In this document: positions 25,301 through 31,158 of the stretch, in pieces
Position numbering within the stretch: position 1 is the first letter of the stretch
Layout: every line of letters starts with the position of its first letter
Assembly: GCA_024277855.1 (NCBI GenBank)
Contig: JAJRUJ010000013.1
Span: forward strand, 1-38,058
DNA from: Candidatus Zixiibacteriota bacterium
Lineage (GTDB): Bacteria; Zixibacteria; MSB-5A5; WJJR01; JAJRUJ01
Length of the DNA stretch: 38,058 bases
Direction of reading: 5' to 3'
Translations under genes and position numbers: made by a program
Notes under the pieces: generated by a model
Seen by the model: the letters and a program-made list of their open reading frames with translations, nothing else
Database searches by the model: none
What the model was told of the DNA's origin: nothing

Positions 25301-25631
25301 TCGACAGACGGTTGATATGAAATTCATTGTTCAGGATTTCAAATAACGGTTTGCCGATGGTATAAAGACTGTCGCGATTTCGCTGGATATACGCCAACAA
25401 AAATCGCGGATCGTGATCAATCGTGGCCAGTACCGAGCCCAGCCGGGTGGCGTCGTCTTCAAGCCGGGAGCGGAAATATGATTCGGTCTGATTCACATGT
25501 AAGGCGACATTGTCGAAGATATTTGATCGCTGGTTCAGGTAGACGGTAATGGAGAAAAGTGCCCAGGCGACAGCAGTCGAAATCGACAACGGTACCAGGA
25601 TGTTTGTCCGAATTCGTTGGGTTGTGCTCAT
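22353..25631 (-). CDS. Membrane sensor histidine kinase: Cache, three PAS, kinase, degenerate receiver
   Basis: A 1092-residue protein. A helix at 11-32 and another at 305-327 enclose a periplasmic double-Cache-like sensor. Then come three PAS regions, about 350-465, 478-600 and 605-720, each ending in a PAC-like D-I-T stretch (RDITERV, ADITDRV, RDITEET). The phospho-acceptor is His746 in GVAHEFKN. ATPase motifs are NLIQNSLDAI (N box), DNGPGID (G1) and GGTGLGLS (G2). Residues 975-1075 look like a receiver with Asp1022 in VAFLDTGG, but the usual Lys before Pro is Ile1070 (GIIPW) and the N-terminal acidic pair is shifted. The response regulator downstream is probably its target. The ligand is unknown. 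Confidence 0.9.
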   Translation of the reverse strand: MSTTQRIRTNILVPLSISTAVAWALFSITVYLNQRSNIFDNVALHVNQTESYFRSRLEDDATRLGSVLATIDHDPRFLLAYIQRNRDSLYTIGKPLFEILNNEFHINRLSIIQPSGTCFLRWHDPERYGDSIKRSTFYLSRLTKKQASGIEFSNSVFAVRVIRPIGDPEARVGYIEAATGIDQLLEELKAGVNSDMAAVVSKSYLGEGQWYNYPVPEGVEPDTLRIFDPIVLAHTFNEFPDVMNNIGGEVWPPRDLQTRIFETDSLKFAAGCIGMVDSDNVFIGHLVVWVDITTAVSNARKTTARMSIYGGIVSFFLMWILGTIINRVDRRLSESRALVEISTEQLARSEEKYRSIVETTSEWVWEIDTGGTAKFCNAATSGMLGYSPEYLLGRDVYDLAHPDDKAAARERLANAAKTGSGWDGVVTRWLARDGSVHYLESNATPILDTENKLIGFRGTDRDITERVQKEEQIHLLATDLRNTLEATSDAIMMVSYLDAGPTITMANRRFGEIFGVDPSTIIGTLDAEVRDAISSHFKDSKAFTILVEELYEEKERVHTCQLELVKPQRKILERWTGPVRDSEGNTIGRIWTFADITDRVEIERARKILEGAVENAVEVVIITNTDGVMEYVNPAFERVTGYSRAEAVGKSANLVKSGKQDEDFYGKMWETISAGQVWEGKLTNRKKSGELYEEALTITPVTDPNGTIINYVGITRDITEETRWQKQAIESEKMASVGLLAAGVAHEFKNYLCAIIGNASYAGEHIENRNSTAEALEKINRIASNANEIALGLLTFSRQSDTSYEYCNVTDIIDSVLAIVRKELEYRRIELSTDYHSALPIRIVPGKLQQVLLNLIQNSLDAIEDIPNAKLSISARQDDNTLEIWVSDNGPGIDKAVIEKIFDPFFSTKGVWGTQVKTGGTGLGLSVCRNIINEHGGELSVESDPGVLTTFKIRIPYLDAPLSQTMPIPESEENNTAAVYCRDDQRFESLREYLTSYGWTLRRVRSKTDIENAGEPNVAFLDTGGPGKIRFAKLYTALLKTHSGIRVYLLTDGQREYLLDEYHKNASGIIPWSTIMQNGETKAETSTSCAID

Positions 25632-25661
25632 GGCTGAGATGATCTCTTCGGCTAATGTTCT

Positions 25662-25680
25662 GGCGAAGTGGAACTTCGCC
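25662..25680. repeat. Perfect 8-bp hairpin with GGA loop
   Basis: GGCGAAGT-GGA-ACTTCGCC lies 30 bases upstream of the sensor kinase start. It has no T-run. It could be an operator or a dispersed palindromic element. Confidence 0.4.
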
Positions 25681-25827
25681 TCCTCCTGTATCGGCTGGAT
25701 GACCGATGGACAAATCCTGCGTATACAATTATTATATCGGACAGCATCAGGGGAACTTCATAGGGCAGAGGCAAGTTCGGCCCCGGTATGCTCAACCGGC
25801 GGACATAGATTGTCGTCAATGTCCATC

Positions 25828-25859
25828 TAAAATAGCCGGACGACCTAAGATCGTCCGGC
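25828..25859 (-). terminator. Rho-independent terminator of the minor-pilin operon
   Basis: A 9-bp perfect stem GCCGGACGA/TCGTCCGGC with a 7-base loop is followed on the minus strand by TATTTT. It is 58 bases past the PilX-like stop. Confidence 0.8.
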
Positions 25860-25916
25860 CAAATTGCTTACAATACTATTTTTTAATCGGCCGGGGTTGA
25901 GTCCGACTCAATCATC

Positions 25917-27560
25917 TTACTGGGGAATTTCATCGAAGCGGGCCCATTGCTTCTTGGTGACAATGTTGATCATCGGTGTTCCCGGCGGCAAATTGTCCGG
26001 GTCCAACAGGTCATTGTCGAATCCCCAATCACGAATCGGCGCTCTATAGTAGCTGCCGTAGCTCCATTTCCCCGTCGCCTGTTCCGACTCCCATAAATCC
26101 ACCATGGAACCACGGATTTTCAGGGTCTTGCCCGACCAGCTCTCCAGGAAGCGGGGGAGATTCTCCAAACCACCGTTATAGCCATTTCCATCCTCACCGG
26201 TCGTCGTATTGCCCGTGATAAATGAAACATTAATCGTCGTAGCGTCGGCGGTCCGTGATCCCAGATCGAGGGTCGAATTGGCGTCATTCCAGGCATTGGA
26301 AAGGATATTGTAAGCGTCGCAAATTATCGCCGCTGGTTTTTTCTGTGTAGAGTTGTAGTCCCCCTTGGTATAGACCGGGTTATCGGAAACGACGGTCAAC
26401 CCCGATTTGAGGGTGGAGCCATTAACCAGCCGTGTTGCCGGCTGGTCAATACCGGTCACTTCCTGCTTGGTGTAAACCAGTCCATTCTCGGGCCAGTAGC
26501 TACTGGTATTCAGCGCCGAAATGTCGATGTCCAGCACATCAATATTTGTTTGCTCCCGCCCGTCATAGAACGTCGTGTAGGAGATTGACCCCTCGGCCAT
26601 CATCGCCGCGGTCACGTTTGACCAGGAATCGTCAGCGTTCCGGTAATAGGCCTGTCCGTCAATAATTTTCAACCCGGCCTGGTTTTCATATGAATCAGGA
26701 TTGGGGCCGGTAGCGTCATGAATCAAATCAATCGGGTCCCCGGAAACGGACACCGGCAGATACAGGTCATTGATTCCGTGCGAGTTGTCCTGCACTTGTC
26801 CTTGCCAACGTTCCATCGAATCGTCGACCCACTCTTCCGAATCATGCTCCAGCCAGGTGCCGTCGGCATTCTTCATATTCTGGTAAACGCCGTTGCCGTC
26901 TTTGATGTTGACAGCTCCGGTCCCGCTCGACAACCCCGAGCCCGGTTTCCGGCCATGGTGGATTTCACCCGCGGCGGTCAGGTATGATTCAATATTCAAA
27001 CCACTGCCTGAACCCAGATATAAGTTCCCATTGGCATGAACCCGGCCGGCGAGGGTCATAAACGGTCCCGGAGAGATTTCCAGGTCCGGTTCATAAAATA
27101 CCGCAAACTGGAACAGCGGGACCAGGACTTTCTCCATCCGCACCGAAACAGTATTGTGAATAGGTGTTGAATTCGATCGGGCTGTACTGAGCACATCGTA
27201 TAGGTTCGACATGCCATAAAGGCCGTTATAGGTGCCCTGGGTCATGGTGACCAGTTTTGTTGTATCGAACTGCACCGTCGAGAATGACACCTTGAACCCT
27301 TCCAGATTAAACGAATCAACCGGCAGAGGATTAGGCGGATAGTTTGTCGAATCGATAGAGTTGCGGAAACGCGCGTACGCATACTCGGCGCCTGCCTCCG
27401 CGGCATAGAGCGCGTTGACGTCGCGTAATTGCGACCCGGAAATCTCGACATCGTCGGAGGATTTCATCACGGCCGCTGCCCCGACGATCCCCAACATCAG
27501 CAGGACCGCCAGGCAGGTAATGATGACAAATCCCCGGTTATTACTGATACATTTTTGCAT
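25917..27560 (-). CDS. PilX-like type IV pilus assembly protein with large secreted domain
   Basis: The ATG follows AGGAGA. The 547 residues begin with a prepilin-like leader (NNRGFVIITCLAVLLMLGIV), with Gly then Phe at the cleavage site and no Glu at +5, as in PilX or GspK-type minor pilins. GSQLRDVNALYAAEAGAEYA is the PilX_N helical signature with AAEAG. The remaining 450 residues are a large extracellular domain rich in N, D, S and G, including GRVHANGNLYLGSG, a motif often seen in such proteins. The domain is much larger than in Pseudomonas PilX (about 200 residues) and may be an adhesive tip. It is the last gene of a three-gene minor-pilin unit. Confidence 0.82.
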   Translation of the reverse strand: MQKCISNNRGFVIITCLAVLLMLGIVGAAAVMKSSDDVEISGSQLRDVNALYAAEAGAEYAYARFRNSIDSTNYPPNPLPVDSFNLEGFKVSFSTVQFDTTKLVTMTQGTYNGLYGMSNLYDVLSTARSNSTPIHNTVSVRMEKVLVPLFQFAVFYEPDLEISPGPFMTLAGRVHANGNLYLGSGSGLNIESYLTAAGEIHHGRKPGSGLSSGTGAVNIKDGNGVYQNMKNADGTWLEHDSEEWVDDSMERWQGQVQDNSHGINDLYLPVSVSGDPIDLIHDATGPNPDSYENQAGLKIIDGQAYYRNADDSWSNVTAAMMAEGSISYTTFYDGREQTNIDVLDIDISALNTSSYWPENGLVYTKQEVTGIDQPATRLVNGSTLKSGLTVVSDNPVYTKGDYNSTQKKPAAIICDAYNILSNAWNDANSTLDLGSRTADATTINVSFITGNTTTGEDGNGYNGGLENLPRFLESWSGKTLKIRGSMVDLWESEQATGKWSYGSYYRAPIRDWGFDNDLLDPDNLPPGTPMINIVTKKQWARFDEIPQ

Positions 27561-27586
27561 GGCATACTTCTCCTGTCTTGTGCCGA

Positions 27587-28471
27587 TTAGAACCCAAGAT
27601 TTCGGACCTGGACTTCCGTCGCGAATTCCCGATGGCGGTAAATTTCCTCATCGATCGACTCGTCCAGTTGTTCGGGCCGTGCAGTCCGAGCTGAGACAGT
27701 AACAAATACTCGACGAACGAGGTTGGCGTAGTTTGGCACGTCGAGTGTGTCACCGTTTTGCATCACGAAGCGGAATTGTAAATCGTCGATATAATCTGCA
27801 AACGCGACCGGGCCGCCTTCTCCCATCTTTTCAACCATCAATGTCGGCACGGCTGTCGCGGCCTCCGGGTCGGCTCCCTGGTCAATATAGAAGCGGTAGG
27901 CCTCGACCATGAACACCTGGCTGCCTTTGGGGTATTTCCGCGAGAGCACGGTCGTATTATGCTGGATATGTGATGACGCTTCCTGAACCTCGGTGATGAC
28001 AAAAAACTCCCCGGTATCGGCGGCGGGGTCATAGATATAGGCCCACTTATTCTCCTCGAAACAGGAGATGTCATGTCCGTCACAGCGCAGCTCGGCCGAC
28101 GGTTGCGGCATATCCCACTCGAGTGGAGCATCGCACATCCCCGGTGGTTGATAAAAAACCATCAAAGTGTCGGGATCGGTGTTCCAGGCGATTATCGCCG
28201 GCATACCGTCAGGGAGGGCATAACCGGCCATCCGGATATGGTCTGACAACATCCGAATCGACGCGCGCGCCGACTGTTGAGCATCGGTGACCTCATCCTG
28301 GATGATCCAACTCCGGTGTTGCGAGAGATAGAGTTGAAATACCGACATCACAAGGACTGCGCCGATTATACTGGCGACCATCAACTCCATCAGGCTGACT
28401 CCTCGTTCGCCAGTCAGAGATCGCGATCGTCTTTGTCCGGCCTTAACCGAAAATCGCATGGGTGGACGCAT
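27587..28471 (-). CDS. PilW-like minor type IV prepilin
   Basis: A protein of 294 residues. I chose the ATG (MRPPMRF) because GGGAG lies 7 bases upstream; a TTG two codons earlier overlaps the upstream stop. The leader is long and basic and cleaves after GERG. Mature residues VSLMELMVASIIGAVLVMSV form the N-methylated helix with Glu5. The following QQSARASIRMLSDHIRMAGY is the PilW signature seen in minor pilins that prime pilus assembly. The C-terminal half includes RRVFVTVSARTARPEQ. It lies 26 bases before the PilX-like gene and just after the PilV-like stop, so one transcript is likely. Confidence 0.85.
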   Translation of the reverse strand: MRPPMRFSVKAGQRRSRSLTGERGVSLMELMVASIIGAVLVMSVFQLYLSQHRSWIIQDEVTDAQQSARASIRMLSDHIRMAGYALPDGMPAIIAWNTDPDTLMVFYQPPGMCDAPLEWDMPQPSAELRCDGHDISCFEENKWAYIYDPAADTGEFFVITEVQEASSHIQHNTTVLSRKYPKGSQVFMVEAYRFYIDQGADPEAATAVPTLMVEKMGEGGPVAFADYIDDLQFRFVMQNGDTLDVPNYANLVRRVFVTVSARTARPEQLDESIDEEIYRHREFATEVQVRNLGF

Positions 28472-28473
28472 GA

Positions 28474-28845
28474 TCAACTCCCTGTCTTTCGATAGATGTA
28501 GGTACTGATTCGCCGGTTGTGGTATTGCATCTGGCCGTCTTCCCAGGTCACATCGACGTTGAGTTTTTCCAGGTTGGCGGCCACCGACTCGGTATACCAG
28601 GAGATATACCGCTGTTTTTCAGTGTTGTATTCCGTCCCGTTGGCAGGAATGCCGTTCGCCTTAAATGCCTCCACAATACTCTGGACCTCCTGCATTACCA
28701 GGTCATTATCGTGGGCGGCCTCGTTGCCTTTGATTGATGTCGCTATCATTGGTACCATCAAAAGCATGCCCAGTGAGAACACCAGCATTCCAACCATGAC
28801 TTCCAGCAGGGTAATCCCCTTCTGACTCCGCAGTGAGTCTTGCAT
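28474..28845 (-). CDS. PilV-like minor type IV prepilin
   Basis: The 123-residue protein has a short leader cut after QKG. Mature ITLLEVMVGMLVFSLGMLLM is the pilin helix with Glu5, and ATSIKGNEAAHDNDLVMQEV is typical of PilV. The short C-terminal domain contains YISWYTESVAANLEKLNVDV. Minor pilins PilV, PilW and PilX form a tip or priming complex of type IV pili. It is first in the operon; no major pilin, PilB/PilC motor or FimU/PilE-like gene is in the window, so the machinery must be elsewhere. Confidence 0.82.
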   Translation of the reverse strand: MQDSLRSQKGITLLEVMVGMLVFSLGMLLMVPMIATSIKGNEAAHDNDLVMQEVQSIVEAFKANGIPANGTEYNTEKQRYISWYTESVAANLEKLNVDVTWEDGQMQYHNRRISTYIYRKTGS

Positions 28846-28938
28846 TTTGGCTCATCCCTGTCATCATATGCCGGCCCTAACGCCGGGCATACGTGGGTAT
28901 TTGTCTCCAAATCCGATGCCGGGATAGAGGGAAATGTG

Positions 28939-28958
28939 AGCTGATATTCCTATCAGCT
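28939..28958. repeat. Inverted repeat AGCTGATA-TTCC-TATCAGCT
   Basis: A perfect 8-bp inverted repeat with a 4-base spacer lies about 95 bases upstream of the pilV-like ATG. Size and place fit an operator; the short arms and AT-content make an RNA terminator unlikely. Confidence 0.5.
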
Positions 28959-29041
28959 ATTCCTGCAACATGTTAGATTAGGTGAGATTAGTATCTGTTG
29001 CCGGTGGATCGACGAGTTAACCGGCCGCGTCAGGCAAGAAG

Positions 29042-29057
29042 ATGGGAACATTCCCAT
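29042..29057. repeat. Palindrome ATGGGAA-CA-TTCCCAT
   Basis: Two perfect 7-bp arms around a 2-base centre, about 200 bases upstream of the pilus operon. A dimeric repressor or activator site is the likeliest reading. Confidence 0.45.
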
Positions 29058-29181
29058 ACTATATAGTCAATGTATGGTCAAACTCAGGCCCGGAGTAATG
29101 GGCAAAAATTTTCGGATCTATGTTATCCGACGACGGAAAATCCCATTAATCCACAGTATGGTATGTAATAGAATCCAAAAT

Positions 29182-29193
29182 ATGTCAAAATTA
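29182..29193 (+). promoter_or_regulatory. 12-base sequence ATGTCAAAATTA, shared with the region past rrf2
   Basis: This sequence lies 21 bases upstream of the rrf2 -35 box. Its exact reverse complement occurs at 29971-29982, within the TGTCAA/TTGACA palindrome. It is a candidate binding site, possibly for the Rrf2 protein itself. Confidence 0.4.
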
Positions 29194-29214
29194 GTGTTTA
29201 CAACAAGTTGCACC

Positions 29215-29243
29215 TTGACAGAATCCTGGTCGAAAGCTATTTT
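29215..29243 (+). promoter_or_regulatory. Sigma-70-type promoter for rrf2
   Basis: TTGACA (29215-29220), 17 bases, TATTTT (29238-29243). The leader to the ATG is about 140 bases. Confidence 0.55.
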
Positions 29244-29388
29244 CTCAAGTGAAAAAGATAACAATATTTCTGGGCGGTTTGTGGAATGCGGAGCCGGTTA
29301 ACCCGGATATCCCGCGAGTCAATACAAAGATAATTTGATTTAAGACGAGTCGTTTTGCTCGTATTTCCTGATCTGGAAGAGGTATAGA

Positions 29389-29793
29389 ATGCAGTTCACG
29401 AAGGCCGAGGAATACGGACTGATCGGCATGATTTACCTTGCTCGACAGCCACGAGGGACCGTGGTAAGTCTTGGAGAAATATCCCGGGCCGAGAAAATCC
29501 CCGATAAGTTCCTGGCGAAAATTTTTCAGAGTCTGACCAAGTCGGGTATTGTCCAATCGCATCGCGGGGTGCGTGGAGGATTCTCGTTAGTCAAGACTCC
29601 CAGTAAGATCTCGATGGCGGAGATTGTTCGCTCAGTGCAGGGCGAAGGCGATCCGATGAAATGCTGTATTCAGCAGAAAGATTGCCACCGCATCGAGGAT
29701 TGTCCGATACGTAAAGCGGTGCTGGATGCCCGCAAACAAATGTTTGTGGTCTATAATCGGCATTCGCTCAAAGAGATGGCCGAGCATTTTTAA
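29389..29793 (+). CDS. Rrf2-family transcription regulator with an IscR-type Cys triad
   Basis: The 134 residues match the Rrf2 winged-helix family. MQFTKAEEYGLIGMIYLA and EISRAEKIPDKFLAKIFQSL form the helix-turn-helix region, and GIVQSHRGVRGGFSL is the wing. In the C-terminal part C93, C99 and C105 have the C-x5-C-x5-C spacing of the [2Fe-2S] ligands of IscR, with one more Cys at 92. It should therefore sense iron-sulfur status, redox or NO. There is no isc or suf gene beside it. It is divergent from the pilus operon, upstream of the PEP-CTERM gene, and has its own promoter and terminator. GGAAGAGG lies ahead of the ATG. Confidence 0.9.
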   Translation: MQFTKAEEYGLIGMIYLARQPRGTVVSLGEISRAEKIPDKFLAKIFQSLTKSGIVQSHRGVRGGFSLVKTPSKISMAEIVRSVQGEGDPMKCCIQQKDCHRIEDCPIRKAVLDARKQMFVVYNRHSLKEMAEHF

Positions 29794-29835
29794 TCGATTA
29801 CGGATCGGATATCGGACAACCTCAATATCAAACTT

Positions 29836-29873
29836 GCGACCGGGTTGCCCCAATGCGGTCCGGTCGCTTTCTT
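29836..29873 (+). terminator. Rho-independent terminator of rrf2
   Basis: An 8-bp stem GCGACCGG/CCGGTCGC (29836-29843 with 29860-29867) with a 16-base loop is followed by TTTCTT. Confidence 0.72.
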
Positions 29874-29964
29874 ATGACGCTTCGGGCGATTTGTACGGAT
29901 AATCTCCGGGTAACTTTCACTGCTTTATACCGAGATTGGCGTGGTCGCAATAAATTCTGAAAAG

Positions 29965-29981
29965 TGTCAATAATTTTGACA
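29965..29981. promoter_or_regulatory. Palindrome TGTCAA-N5-TTGACA, candidate operator
   Basis: The two 6-base arms are perfect inverted copies with an AT centre. The form resembles sites of CRP/FNR-type dimers, and 12 bases of it recur upstream of rrf2. Confidence 0.45.
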
Positions 29982-30139
29982 TTTGCCTCCTTTCAACATT
30001 CTGTCGATTTCTCCCATTACCTATTAATGAACAATATGATAGGATATCAAGATTGCAATTGGCTGCATATTCTGTCGGGAATCCGAACATTTATGCCGGC
30101 TCTATGCAAAATATGCCGAATCACGATTCAACTAACTTG

Positions 30140-30167
30140 TTGATACATAGCGTAAAACATTTAAATT
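30140..30167 (+). promoter_or_regulatory. Possible promoter of the PEP-CTERM gene
   Basis: TTGATA (30140-30145), 16 bases, TAAATT (30162-30167). The same -10 and spacing are seen before rpmI. The leader is about 70 bases. Confidence 0.4.
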
Positions 30168-30240
30168 AGATACCGGCAGGGGATTTGCGTAATCCAGTAG
30201 CGGGAAAACGATAAAGAAAGTGTTATCTTAGGGGCAGAAT

Positions 30241-30636
30241 ATGAGAAAGACAACGACAATCTTCGGCATACTGTTTGTGGTGGCACTTTCTTCGGCGGCC
30301 GTGGCGATGGTACCGCATTCGGTCGTTTATCTGCAGGCACCTGAACATATTACCGTCGCGGACAAGACGGAGTTTCCGGTTACGATGACGCAATTACCCA
30401 CTTCCTATTTGGGTGGATCATATGACGGTCCGTCGTTGGCATCGAGTTACTACGGCGGTACTTCCGGCGGGCAGACCGGGATCACCAATCAGACATTTGA
30501 TGACGGTGAATTACCGTATTCTCCCGGTGATGATAACCGTACCCCGGTTCCGGTTCCGGAACCGGCGTCGATGATTCTTCTGGGTGTCGGCCTGATTGGT
30601 GGAGGGATTGCCGCGCGGCGTCGGCGGACAAAATAA
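30241..30636 (+). CDS. Small secreted PEP-CTERM protein
   Basis: The 131-residue protein has a Sec signal peptide (MRKTTTIFGILFVVALSSAA, cleavage near VAM). A polar, low-complexity middle is rich in G, S, Y and T, with SYLGGSYDGPSLASSYYGG. It ends in a PEP-CTERM tripartite signal: VPEPAS, a hydrophobic helix MILLGVGLIGGGIA, and the basic end RRRR. Exosortase cleaves such proteins at the PEP motif and routes them to the outer surface, usually with exopolysaccharide. No exosortase gene is in this window. AGGGG lies upstream of the ATG and a strong terminator follows, so it is a single-gene unit. Confidence 0.87.
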   Translation: MRKTTTIFGILFVVALSSAAVAMVPHSVVYLQAPEHITVADKTEFPVTMTQLPTSYLGGSYDGPSLASSYYGGTSGGQTGITNQTFDDGELPYSPGDDNRTPVPVPEPASMILLGVGLIGGGIAARRRRTK

Positions 30637-30662
30637 TCCCGCATTTGCAAAGAAAACTCATC

Positions 30663-30687
30663 GGCCGGGATTGTTCCCGGCCTTTTT
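30663..30687 (+). terminator. Rho-independent terminator of the PEP-CTERM gene
   Basis: GGCCGGGA-TTGT-TCCCGGCC followed by five T residues: an 8-bp perfect stem with a tetraloop. Confidence 0.92.
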
Positions 30688-30876
30688 CATTCATTCAAGA
30701 TCGGGGTTGCCGCTTAGACCCTTTCGCTGGGGTGTCGCCTGGAGTGTTGCCGGATCACGGCAAAAACTACTGTCGGCAACCGCCGGGATAATCAAGACAG
30801 TGCCGGTGTTTCCGATATTGTTATCGACCGGCCGATCAACCGATGACCACAATTGGAGCCGTGTTACGCAAAAGAC

Positions 30877-30905
30877 TTGACATTCACCTTACTCGAAGAA
30901 ATATT
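30877..30905 (+). promoter_or_regulatory. Possible tRNA-Val promoter
   Basis: TTGACA (30877-30882), 17 bases, AATATT (30900-30905), about 80 bases before the mature tRNA. A CGCAAAAG stretch just upstream of the -35 box resembles that before rpmI. Confidence 0.38.
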
Positions 30906-30983
30906 GCCGTCATGTATTTTGGGTCTCATCATACGCGATTGACCGCCCGATTATCGGCGCCAATCACTGCGCGTACAATCCAC

Positions 30984-31060
30984 GGGCGATTAGCTCAGTT
31001 GGTTAGAGTGCTTGCTTGACATGCAAGAGGTCACTGGTTCGATTCCAGTATCGCCCACCA
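30984..31060 (+). tRNA. tRNA-Val (anticodon GAC)
   Basis: A full 77-base cloverleaf including encoded CCA. The acceptor stem is GGGCGAT/ATCGCCC, the D arm GCTC/GAGT with one wobble pair, and the anticodon arm CTTGC-TTGACAT-GCAAG with anticodon 31018-31020. The T arm is ACTGG-TTCGATT-CCAGT. It decodes GUC and GUU. Confidence 0.96.
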
Positions 31061-31158
31061 TTTCCCGTGGTTGGTATTTTTTGTGAGGGGCTTCGTCGAG
31101 TCGGAGGCCGCTTGCGGGATGCGCGGACGGTGTAACCGGGAGATCCAGGAGAGAAAAA

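Larger units (their letters stand above)
28846..29388. other. Intergenic control region between the pilus operon and rrf2
   Basis: More than 500 bases between divergent units, AT-rich in its right half. It contains two perfect palindromes, one copy of a 12-base sequence repeated beyond rrf2, and the rrf2 promoter. No believable reading frame was seen. A promoter for the pilus operon should lie in the left half, but I could not identify boxes with confidence; no sigma-54 GG-N10-GC pattern was found near the operon start. Confidence 0.6.
29794..30240. other. Intergenic region between rrf2 and the PEP-CTERM gene
   Basis: About 450 bases, AT-rich. It holds the rrf2 terminator, a TGTCAA/TTGACA palindrome and a possible promoter. 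I saw no reading frame or structured RNA in the rest. Confidence 0.55.
30637..30983. other. Intergenic region before the tRNA
   Basis: It holds the PEP-CTERM terminator and a likely tRNA promoter. The other 200 or so bases show no gene or repeat that I can recognise. Confidence 0.55.

Noticed and set aside
28960-28985. TTGCA in the minus strand near the pilus operon, tested as a sigma-54 -12 box
   Set aside because: No GG lies at the required distance upstream, so a sigma-54 promoter is not supported.
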